A DNA stretch of 64,000 nucleotides from Oikopleura dioica (taxonomy: Eukaryota; Chordata; Appendicularia; Copelata; Oikopleuridae), in contig OU015566.1 in NCBI GenBank assembly GCA_907165135.1, positions 12,074,157-12,138,156 of the forward strand, written 5' to 3'. This document shows, in pieces, positions 1-10,285 of this stretch. The position numbers were made by a program, and so were the translations under genes. The notes beneath the pieces were generated by a model that had not been told where the DNA came from, searched no databases, and worked only from the letters and a program-made list of their open reading frames with translations. Within the stretch, counting starts at the first letter, position 1. Each line of letters starts with the position of its first letter.

Positions 1-1503
1 CTTGAAAATGGATTTGGGCTTTTTCTCAACGAAAATGTTGAGTACGCATCATAGTCAACAAAAAATTATTCAACGGTAAGACGCATTGGCCCTCGATTCA
101 CAATCTTATTTCTTGTTTAGCGAGCAGAGTAAAGTACCCGGAGAGAAATGGTCCCTCAACGAAAAAGTCACTACCTCCACAATAAAAGAATATGGCATCT
201 ATCAAGGAAAAAATTTCCGCGAAGCATTGACCGACGATTCAAAACGCTCAGACAAGAAGAAATCCAAAAACGTTCGTCCGCGCGCGCCCGTGCGCATGGC
301 CGAAGTCAATGACCTAACAGTTCCTGAACAAAACTATCGAGAGCACCTGACCGAGCTACACAAGCTGCCGCCTTTCATGCGAATCTGTAGCGCGCAAAAC
401 ATTCTGACGTATTGCGGCCAGCAACACACAAAAGCCCAGTTGCTCCTTACCGTGCCTACGTGTCGAGTTCCGCCGCGGCATTCCGTCTTTGCCAAAGTGT
501 CGTTAAATGTTGGACCAGGAGATTATGAGTGGTTTATAGGTGAGAGAAAATCGCCGGATGTCGTCGATGTTTTTATAACACTTGCTTATTTAGTGCCCGA
601 ATGGTGGCATGTTGAATTCCGCGAATTGCTGTGTCAGCAAGGCAAGACATTTTCCGACAGCTGGTGGCCGGATCTCGAAGCTTGCGCTAAACATTCCATA
701 CCTATTTATAGATTTATACAGGTTTGCTTTCAAAACAATTGCCGGGGAGCTTCAATTCAACTTCCATTTTCAGAAACCTGGAGATTTAGTTTGGGTCCAA
801 TCAGGGTCAATTTATTGGGCTCAGTCTCTCGGATGGTGTAATAATATTATGGTAGGAATCGTCTTGATTTCGGTTATTTAAAGATCTCTTCAGTACAACG
901 TTGGTCCACTCACTGCCTACCAGTACCAGATAGCAATCCAAATATATGAAAAGTCCCTGATGAACTCAAGTTTACCTTCATGTAAGCATTTCAGAACTTA
1001 CCCGATTTCTCATGAACCGTTTTAGGCCCTATGTTCCACATAACCTGGAGTCTGGCCCGACTGGTTCGCGTTTCAGACTTCAGGATGTACTCACAAATCA
1101 AGGTAAATCTCTCGTCTACTGTCGCTCACGCTAATCTTGTCTATTAGTTTTTCCTACAACGCTCACTCTGGGCACTTTCGTCACAAGAAGAATTTTTGAA
1201 AAATCTCAAAATCGATGTAGTTCCACATAGAAGTAGTAAAGTTGCCTTTTGCTTTGACTGTCGTCGCGAATTATTTCTATTCATTTGGGTTCATCGGAAG
1301 TCGGATACTGACTCGAATCAGAGACAAGCTTTTTGCCAGGTAAAATAGCCGGATAAAGCCGAAATCTAATTGCTTTCAAGACTTGTGCCTTGCGTAGCGA
1401 TCGGGAAGAAGGAAACTGGTGCGTTTTGCGCCAGGCCAGTCTTGACGAGCTCCATTCAACTTTCAACAAATTCAACTTTCACAAAACCCCACAAAAAATA
1501 TAG
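1..1503 (+). CDS. KDM6A: KDM6/UTX-type JmjC protein, 3' end (5' truncated by window)
   Basis: C-terminal part of a UTX/JMJD3-family protein (family role: removing methyl groups from histone H3 K27). Eight exons read in frame: 1-75, 121-539, 594-721, 774-851, 894-981, 1026-1102, 1148-1339 and 1381-1503, with GT-AG introns of 41-54 nt. The start ([11 protein letters not shown]), the linker before the JmjC core (KLPPF, SAQN), the core ([42 protein letters not shown]) and the C-terminal zinc module (CFDC and CQTC) all follow vertebrate KDM6 in order. The stop is TAG at 1501. Odd: several Fe(II) and 2-oxoglutarate contacts known from human KDM6A are substituted (see findings), so this copy may not be a demethylase. 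The TPR region would lie upstream of the window. Family identity is firm; which vertebrate paralogue it matches is not decidable here. Confidence 0.9.
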
Positions 1504-1647
1504 CTTTATTCTGTTCAATCAAATTATTAAATTCCAGAAAGCTCCACAAAATATGAATTCATCACTTCATTCGATCTCGATTATTATTTGTTGATTTTTA
1601 TTTACAGCTGCAAAGAGGAGAGCAGGTAGTGAGCAGATTCAAAAGAT

Positions 1648-3557
1648 TTAGACGTCGAACTTGATACCTTGGGCGAGCTCGACCTTTCCGGAGTAGTTGA
1701 CGCAGGAGGTAGCTCGTCGCATGTACTGCTTCCACGAGTCGGATCCGGCCTCTCGGCCCCATCCAGTAGACTTGAATTAACATTTATCACCATGATCAGC
1801 GGTAAATCTTACCTTGTTTCCACCGAAAGCTCCGCCGATTTCAGCACCGTTGGTTGGAGCATTAATATTGGCAATACCACAGTCAGATCCGTTCGGTCCG
1901 GTGAACCAGTACTGAGTTTTGATGTCGTTGGTAAAGATTGCGCTCGAAAGACCCTGCTCGACTTCGTTGTTCCATTCCATAGCCTGCTCAAGAGTGTCGT
2001 ACTTGAGAAGATAGACGATCGGGCAGAAAGCCTCTTCTTGAACCAACTCATGGTCGTGTGGGAGACCAGTAACAATGGTTGGCTCCACAAAGAAGCCTGG
2101 TCGATCCATGACCTGAGTATTAAGTAAAAAATGAAAGGAAAACATTGATAAAAACCTTTCCACCGCACTCGATCTTTCCGCCAGCTTCCTTGATTTTCTC
2201 AACAGTTCGAACGTAGAGATCAACTCCGGCCTGGTTGTGCATGGGACCGTACAAAGTCTGGGCGTCTTAAACATGTTACAATGAATTTAGTCAAATATCG
2301 ATAGCTTACCCAAGGGATCACCGATCTTAGTGAGAAGCTTGGCAGCGCCATTCTTCATTCGCTCAAGAATTTCATCATAGATGGTTCCTGGAAGCATAAG
2401 TCGTCGAAGAGTAGTGCATCGCTGTCCCTGAGTGCCGAAAGCAGCGAATACAACGCTCTTGATGACGGAATCAGTATCAGTGTAGTCAGGAGCAACGATC
2501 AAGGCATTGTTGCCGCCGAGTTCGAGGATGCTCTTGCCAAATCGTCGCTGAACCTCAACACCGACTTCTCGTCCAACAGCGGTCGAACCAGTGAAAGAGA
2601 CGAGAGGAACTCGCTTATCGGAAGCAATAAGCTTGCCGATGTCAGCACCACCAGATACGAAGGAGCAGACAGCTGGGTTGTAGCCGTTTCGCTCAAGAAC
2701 CTTGGCGCAGATGTTCTGTACAGCGATGGAAGTCAAGGTAGAGGTTGGTGGTGGCTTCCACAACATGGTGTTTCCGGTGTACATGGCTTGTATTGGATCA
2801 GTTTTAGTTCTATGCTCAGTTCGAAACAAGGGTGTGGAAGCATGAAAGGCTTATCACCTCCCACTTTGATACGTCTATTAATGATCCCTTCCGATGGCGG
2901 CATTCCAGCCGTAGACTGCGATGGGGAAGTTGAAAGCGGTAATAACAGCGCACACGCCAAGTGGATTCCAAATTTCTTCGAGCTGATGATTAGCTCGCTC
3001 AGATGGAATCTTGGCACCATGGGCCTGTCGAGACATGGAGGTGGCGAACTCGCAGATGTGGATGTACTCGAGAATTTCACCCTATAAAAAGATTTACCAA
3101 GAACATATTCAATTTTTCTAATACCTTTGATTCTACGTAAGTCTTGCCAACTTCAAGAGATTCGAGTTTGCTCAGAAGGTCGAGGTTAGCAACAAGCTCT
3201 CGGCCGATTTCATTGACGACGTCACCTCGAGCAGGCATGGAGACATTTCGCCATTCTTTCTGAGCAGCGACTGCAGCTTGGACAGCGGAATCGTACTGCT
3301 CTGGAGTAGCAGATCGAACGTTAGCGATAGGCTCGCCAGTGAAGGGACTCAATGGGGTGAACTGCTCGCCTTTTCCAGCGTGCCATTTTCCATCAAAAAC
3401 ACCGTCTGTATCGGGGTGGATACCGAGCTCCTTGAGCCAAGCATTTTCTGGCTAATAAATTCTATTCGAACAGTGAAAAATAAGGAAGACTTACCTTGGC
3501 AGCAAGGAGGGCAGCTCGATTGGTGTTAGATAACGAACGGGAGGCAGCCTTCAGCAT
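1648..3557 (-). CDS. ALDH7A1: Alpha-aminoadipic semialdehyde dehydrogenase (antiquitin)
   Basis: NAD-dependent aldehyde dehydrogenase of lysine breakdown; the family oxidises alpha-aminoadipic semialdehyde and related aldehydes. Spliced exons give [32 protein letters not shown] (general-base Glu), [10 protein letters not shown] (catalytic Cys), [24 protein letters not shown] and a C-terminus ending GIKFDV, all diagnostic for family 7 over other ALDHs. The start at 3557 opens a short exon ([17 protein letters not shown]) rich in Arg, Ser and Ala and free of acidic residues, which suggests a mitochondrial presequence. It converges on the KDM6 gene with 144 bp between stops. It lies downstream of the SOS gene on the same strand, 395 bp away, probably with its own promoter. 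All catalytic residues look intact. Confidence 0.93.
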
Positions 3558-3952
3558 CTCGGAAAGTCAAAGGAAACGAAGTGAGGAAATGAAAAAACAA
3601 CAAATAAGAATTCAACCGTGTTCTGGAAAATATATATTTCAGAGGCGTGAAATGACACGTAATGTCAAGGATAGGAGGTCACGGAAATTTGGCCTCTCTA
3701 GGATTAGCGCGAGCCCTGAAAATAGACTGAAGGGGAGTTTCCCAGGAAAATCAAGAATAAGCACAGAATTTCCCAATTATCGAGAAATTTCTGTGGATTG
3801 TTTGAAGTATTGAAATTATTTTATTTCATTACTAAAGAAGCTTAACTTTGCGTTTTCGCAGGAATGATTTTGATTGGATTGAGTTGAACTTGATTATTAA
3901 AGAATAAGGAACAGCATTTTATGGGTAAGAAATCTTGTTGTACATCTTCATC
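3558..3952. other. Intergenic, ALDH7A1 5' flank and SOS 3' flank
   Basis: 395 bp between two minus-strand genes. A plus-strand open stretch (3496-3813) is the antisense of the ALDH7A1 first exon and flank and shows no family resemblance. AT-rich runs near 3640 and 3830 could be promoter or 3' UTR; no clear TATA box or RNA gene is visible. Confidence 0.4.
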
Positions 3953-6900
3953 TTAGAATTCGAAGCGAGTGCGAGCTGGGCTAGGAACATTGTCTGATGT
4001 GGGTGTGGGTCCAACGGTTGTCATGGCTGTATCTGGAGTCGGACCATCACTGGTTCGAGGAGGCACTAGAAATATCGTTAAATAGTGAACGCTTATCGTT
4101 TATACCAAGTGGTACGTAATCAGAGCCAGTATTTGTTGAAGGAAGCCTTGGAGCAGTATAAAATCGTCTTTAATAAGTCTACATAACGAAATCCACATAA
4201 ATATCACGCTAAAATGTCGAGGGAAAAATGAATAGACCCGTTCCTATCAAGTGCAGGTTTTTGACTCCTTGGTCTCGTCGGAACCTTCTTGTCATCTTCT
4301 CGCACTCTTTCCGATTGCTTACGAATTTTTTTCTGCTCTTTGGGCTTCTCAACTTGCCACCAAGCTTTCATCGCATTCTTGACGTTCTTGCGATGCTCGA
4401 CTTCTCGTTCGTAGTTGTAAGTCAATTCTCTTGGCCTAGTTGGTTACTTATAAGAAGAAAAGATAGCTCCTACCTTTGGATATTTTCTTCTCTTTCCCAG
4501 CTGTTTGAAGGACTAGACTGACTCTCCATTTGACGCGTTTCTTCTGAAACCTTCTTCAAATAGTTTAAAAAGTCTTCTTTGTCTTGATCCGTTCTTTCCG
4601 AAAGGGGGTTCCTGTGGAAAGGTCTCCCGACCTTTGCTTCCCAGTCCCGCTCATCGTGAACTAGGAGCCGTGGGTCCCAACTCTCCAGCCACTGTTGAAT
4701 GCTATCTACACGGGTGACTGGAGGGTACACGATACTCGAATAGCATCTCGAGTTGTCGGCTTTGCAAGCACCAAGGAAATTTACAATATGAAAGCCGAGG
4801 AAGCAGTAGTTTGTCCAATCGTTCAAGCCGAATTTTCGGTTCCCTTTTATTCCATCATACGTTCTAAAATCAAAGTCTTAAAATGATTTTGACGGCTCAG
4901 CGAGACCTGGTACGACCGCCGTTAAAATCTTGATAAGAAGGCAAGTTAGGCGGATGGCACATCCAAAAGATAGATTCCTCCTTTTTGACTTCATTGGATC
5001 GATGAGTACGATCATGGTAATCTTTGTAGATGGGTTCTAATTTATTGTTACTAATTGGAGACGTAGTTGTTTCTCGGCGAGTAACATCCTTCACAGCGCT
5101 CGAATCGATGACGCCTTTAATGATTAGGTCTTCCCACATGAAGTTATTCTGGAGGCGAAATTGAACAACCATTTCCATCAGACGCTCATGAATCTCACGC
5201 CGTCTAAATTAATTTAAAGATATTTTCGGTTAAGATAAGGCGACCTTTTCGGAGATCTCTCGAGAATAATCGCTGCTTGTAAATAAACAACCCAAGTGTC
5301 GTTGATAAGGACCATCTTTTTGTGAAGTTCAGACTTATTTCCCTTCCACAAGTCATCCAGCCTTGTACTTTGTAAAATATCGAGAGTATACAAGGTTATT
5401 TGCTTGGCAAGTTCGATGGGATGAAGAGTAAGAAGACTAAATTTGGCTGGGTTTTCTGTCTGGTGCCAGAGTGTCTTCTGTTTTCCGAGATCGACTGGCA
5501 AAGGTCCCCTTCTTGTGCTATCTGGTGAAAGAGAATTTCCACGATAAAGAGGAAGTGAATTTTTAAGATGAGGATTCGCTTGAAAATCGAAGCTTTGATC
5601 GATGGTCTTTTTTAATGTTCGGAAAGCCGATCGCACTTTTACAGTGGATGTTTCCATAAGCGGCGTCATCCAGTCGAGAATCCTTTCCGCTAGAACTTTT
5701 CCGCCACCAAGAGGGCAGTGCATATCTTCCCATGGATCTTCTCTGACCCACTGAGTCAGGACCCGAATGACTCTGACTTGAACAGGGTTGTAATACTTGT
5801 TCTGATAACTTCGAAGAAATTCACCAAAACAGACCAAGCCGTTATCGAGTTTTGCCTTGAAATCTTCATTCTCCTCGATAACTTTTGGCAAATTGAAACG
5901 AAGCTTGAGAAGGTGAAACAATTTATCAGGACTCAGGTCTTCGTCGTTTCCATCCTTGAGCTTTTTGTAAACGAATAGGAATATTCTTGTGTAGTGATCT
6001 TCCGCCGACTCGTGTGGATTTTGCGATTTCGGATTCTTCTTTAGGATCTGGTTCGATGGTGGTGACGTCAAGTAGTTTTCAATAATTTCCAGCAGGGAAA
6101 TGAGATTTCGATTCGGAGTGGAAACTGTGTATTTTTCCCCAAAAGGAGAATCCGGTGCTTCTCGAAGAATCTCATTTCTATGAGGCTGGGGTGCTTCTGT
6201 ATCAATTTGCGTTTTCAGCAACGCAGATATTTTCTCATTGATAGCACGGTGTTTCCGAGCTCGCAAAAGACCAACCATGAGTCGTCGTCTTTCAACATCC
6301 CTTTCATTAAACACCAAACAAATCGACTCGCTATTTTGGCTTATCACTTTGTTTTGAAAAACGATCGTAATCTTCGTCTTAGTGGAGGTTTCGTCATCGA
6401 GACGTTCCAAAATCGTATCAGAAACATGGTTTGCGTGATTCCTTGGACCTTGCCACTCATCGATTTTGAACACAGCCCCTTCTGTCTTGGAGTAAATCAA
6501 GAAACCAACAGAAAAAGCTCTTTTTACAAGTGCAATTCTTCGTTCATCTTTTCTGTTCACAAGGATCTCCAAAGTATGCTTCATTTTCTTCACAACCTTC
6601 TTTGATATATGATTCTTCTTGCCATTAATATACTTTTCGATGGGCTCGTCCAAAATCAGCCTCTCAGCATCATCCCAAAACGCTCCAGATGGTTTTCCTC
6701 CCCAATAGGAAACTTTATCTGGACTTGTTCTCTCTTCAATCAATCGTCGAAATTCCTTCACAGAATCGTCAAGATTCAGCTTTTCGTCAATTTCTCTATA
6801 CCAAAGTGAAGGGAAGAAATTCTTGTCGTGTCTTTTAAAAGCAGTAAGCCAGTCTCTCGAAAGCAGATGTGTTAAACCATTCTTTAGCTTGTTCCCTTCT

Positions 6901-8286
6901 TCAAGAACTTTGTCAAGAACACTCGCCTCATTTCGAAGATAGTCTTCACGCAGCTGTTCTCCGTAACATTCGTCGATTTCCGCGTTGATCGCATCTTTGA
7001 TCGAATTCAAATTTTCTATCGTGCAAAAAGCTCGGTAAATAGGACGAAGCAAAAGCTCAGGAAGAAGCCAAACGACCTGGTCACGGATTTCGTAAAATTT
7101 CCTCTTTTCGTACTCATCCAGTCTGTTGATGATGTCAGATGAACACTCCTTCACTTTTGCTTCGATTTTTCTGTGAATGATGTCGTAGACTTCGGAGACA
7201 GATGGAGAGGGTCCTCTTGTTTCGCGCCCGTTTGTTTCGCTCCCGAGAATCTGTTTCACATATTCGATGAATGTATCCAGCACTTGTCCTTTTGCAACAT
7301 CGTGAAAAATCTCCGCGATTGAGCCACTTTGGTCCTCTTTTCCGTCCATATCTCCGTCATCCCCGTCAAACATGTCATCAAGCTGATCCGTAAAACGGCG
7401 AGAGGTATTGAGCATTTGCTGCAAATATCCATGCTGGCCCAGTAGTTCAACATTGTAATGCCCGTGATATTTGAAGGCATTGTTGAGTTTTTCTAACAAT
7501 TGGGGGAAGCACTTGAGCTCAACGACAAAATAGCCCAGTATTGCGTACAAATCGCGCTGAAAATTGCGCTCTCGCTTCAGGAATTCTTTCGCTTGAACGA
7601 CCTCGTTAGAAGAGGCTTTCGGGTAGGTCATGATCATCTCGTCCGCCGGTACTTTCTGAACAAATATTTCCATCGTCACAATTGCTTTCTCGCATCCATC
7701 CATGCCAAAGATAGAATTGTTGATCGCCTTGATTATGCCAGCAAGAAACTCGAACTTAGCATATAGTGGGTAAAAGAAGACTTTCACGCAGCCAACGATG
7801 ATTCTTGCCATTTTCTGATCACGATACTTTTTCTCGAGAATTCGACATAATTCCGCCGTCTGCTTCTCCTCCTGATTTCTCTCCGACGACATGTTCAAAA
7901 AAGATCTTGCCTCAATCTCTACTTGCCACGTTTCCTTCTTTTTGGCGAAACCAGGAAGGACGTCGGGACCGCTGGTATCATCTCTCTCAAATCTTTCAGA
8001 AAGCTCATTCTGGAAGTTGTCGAGGAAAATCTTCGCCTTATTGATACATGACTGGAGGTTGCTGTCATAAATCAGATTGATGGCCGCTCCGATGACGCGA
8101 ACAATTCTCTCCGGCGGAAAATCTTTGTCGACTTCATATGGAAGTCCCCCATAAGATTGGAATAGTGTCTAAAAAATAAAATTATTAGTTCAACCATTTT
8201 CGACATGCAGAATCTAAAGCGGAAACGAGGAGTTTTTTACTTACTTTGATAAAGTGGTCGCTTACAAAAGCTTGTCCAGCCGCCAT
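3953..8286 (-). CDS. SOS1: Son of sevenless homologue, Ras/Rac guanine nucleotide exchange factor
   Basis: Multi-domain exchange factor that links receptor tyrosine kinases to Ras. Start at 8286 (MAAGQAFVSDHF), then an intron, then one large exon of about 2.9 kb and several short 3' exons. Domain order as in SOS: N-terminal region where the histone fold sits; DH-like helices (VVWLLPELLLRPIYRA matches the last DH helix); PH region; REM domain (LISLLEIIENYLTSPP, VQVRVIRVLTQWV); then the CDC25 start LLTLHPIELAKQITL, nearly identical to vertebrate SOS. The CDC25 domain continues through exons near 5215-4897 and 4896-4470. The tail is basic and proline-rich and ends in a PLVPPR stretch, a PxxPxR SH3-binding motif as expected for Grb2 docking. 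The second half of CDC25 is strongly diverged. It shares a 363-bp divergent intergenic region with FDXR. Confidence 0.85.
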
Positions 8287-8649
8287 TTTTTGCTCTGGAC
8301 TATCTGTTGACCGCTATTCTTTCTTCTTCACTCATATTTCTGCTTCGATTGTTTTCTTGCGCTCTTTTTTAGTTTCTCTGCATGACTCGTGGAAAGGCTT
8401 CTTTCTTCATAACTCAATTTTACTCTCGATGATTCTTCCGAAACTGGCGGAAAATTCTAAACACCAAGTTTCAGCGTCGTTTCTCGCTATTTGCGCTCTT
8501 TCTGCGGTACGCCCAATCGCCAGCGCGTAGCGCCGCGCCCCTCCGAAGGAAAAAAAAAGAGAGAAAAGGAAAACCGAAGACTCGCGAATCGTAGGAACTC
8601 TTGTGTTACTGGAACCAAACGAAAAAGAGCAAGTAGAAGAGGTGGGTAA
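8287..8649. promoter_or_regulatory. Divergent promoter region, SOS (-) and FDXR (+)
   Basis: 363 bp between the start codons of two divergently transcribed genes, so it must hold both promoters unless one is supplied elsewhere. It includes a GC-rich patch (about 8515-8545, CGCCGCGCCCC) beside purine-rich sequence and no obvious TATA box. Open frames here are short and resemble nothing known. Confidence 0.5.
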
Positions 8650-10211
8650 ATGTTCAAAATAGCAATCGTCGGCGCCGGCCCGGCAGGTGTCTCTGCAGCT
8701 GCCCGATTGTTGAAATCAGCCGCGAATAAGGATAGGGGTTCTTGATCTTTCTAGGTGAAGATATTTTATATCTACGATTCAGCATGTATTCCATCCTAGT
8801 GTATCTTCAACTTTCGGTCGCACATCTCCTACCCCGCAACTTTGGTCTCCACATAGCGACTTATTTTTATTAATAATTGAGAAAATCAATACAATTCGCA
8901 ATAATTCCATAAAAGAGAAGAACCACCTGTAGTTCCAAGTCAACCTCTTCGACCGAAGCCTTGTTCCTTGGGGTCTTCTCCGCACTGGTGTTGCTCCAGA
9001 TCATCCCGAAGTAAAACATACCGCTCAAACCTGGTCAAATGTCGCTGATTTTCCAAACTTCCACTTTTTCGGCGGAGTGAATGTTTCAGACTCGAACGAA
9101 AAAGGGATCAAATCCCAGTTTTCGCTGAAAGAACTGATGGAATGCCATGATTCCGTATTTCTATGCAACGGAGCGTATAATGCAAGAAGACTGAAGATCC
9201 CAGGAGCCGATTCAGAACGAGTGATAAATGCGCAAAAATTAGTCGGATATTATAATGCAGATGTGATGCAAAATCTTAGCTTTAATCCTTCTCATCTACA
9301 AGGTAAGACTTGCGAAAATATACTTTTATAAGATTCTCACTGAGAATTTCTCAGGCAACGTCGGAATAATTGGTGGTGGTAATGTCGCGTTAGATGTCGC
9401 ACGAGTTCTATTGGAGCCAGAACTTTTACAACCAACTGATGTTAGTAAACATTTCATCGAGCAAGCTCAGAAAGTCGACAAGATCTCCATTTTTATTCGC
9501 CGCGGACCATTTGATCTCCCGTGCACGACCCGAGAGCTGCGAGAGCTGATTCATCTCCCGTCGGTTTCGAGAATTATCATAAAAGGCTTAGATGAACCAC
9601 TCGGAGAATCAGAAAAATACAAAAAGCTCATGAAATCGAGAAAAGTTCAAGAACGGAAGACGAAGCGCCTGTTAAAATTGCTTGCTGAATCAGAAACTGA
9701 CCAGAAAGCCGGATCGTTCGGAAAAGGAAAAACCGTCGAATTCAACTTCTTTCATACCCCAGAAAATATCTTGGACGCCGACAATGGTGGAATATCTGTA
9801 GAGTTTTCTCACCAAGGAAACTCAAGACGTGTTGATCTCTCAGCGCTGGTAGAATCTCTTGGCTACGAGAAAACACCAGTTTCTAACTTCATTACTGATG
9901 TTGATACGAAGACAGGACGAGCAAGTGCGTTCGACAGACCGATTTACCTGTCAGGCTGGGCACTTGGCGGGGCGAAAGGAGTTGTAGGTGATTCAACAGA
10001 GTCTTCAAGACTCGCTGTTCAAAGTTTATTCGACGACATTGAAAGTGGAACTCTTCAAGCTTTACCAAGACCTGACATCGTCTCATTACCTCATTCTAAC
10101 TGGGAGAATTGGAGAAAAATCGACGAAGAAGAGCTCCGAAGAGGGCAAGAAAACGGAAAACAACGTGATAAAATTCTTTCAATATCTGAAATGCTCAAGA
10201 TAACTGAATGA
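8650..10211 (+). CDS. FDXR: NADPH:adrenodoxin (ferredoxin) oxidoreductase
   Basis: Mitochondrial flavoprotein that passes electrons from NADPH to ferredoxin for Fe-S cluster and steroid/haem synthesis. It opens with the FAD Rossmann motif IVGAGPAGVSAA, then VPWGLLRTGVAPDHPEV, IPGADSERV, the NADP Rossmann motif GGGNVALDVAR, RRGPFDLPCTTRELREL, and ends with the SGW, DSTESS, WEN and IDEEELRRGQ blocks of this family. Exon 1 meets exon 2 across a 202-nt intron (8738-8939) that gives KDRVNLFDR with GT-AG borders; a further intron follows 9303. The start at 8650 leaves almost no presequence before the Rossmann motif, so a mitochondrial signal, if any, would need an upstream exon. The stop is only 74 bp before MTREX, so the two are operon candidates. 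Confidence 0.93.
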
Positions 10212-10285
10212 GAACGTATTAAACTGATAATAAACAGGAATAACCAATAAAAAGAGTCTCAATAAAACCAATCGCTGGTTTTAGA

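Noticed and set aside
609-881. 90-codon open frame overlapping KDM6
   Set aside because: Only its last part is real and belongs to a KDM6 exon after a frame-changing intron; the rest is out-of-frame shadow.
8731-8941. GA-AG non-canonical intron in FDXR (AAG|GATAGG ... TAG|TTCCAAG)
   Set aside because: A canonical GT-AG intron, 8738-8939, keeps the frame equally well and gives KDRVNLFDR, so no unusual splice site is needed.
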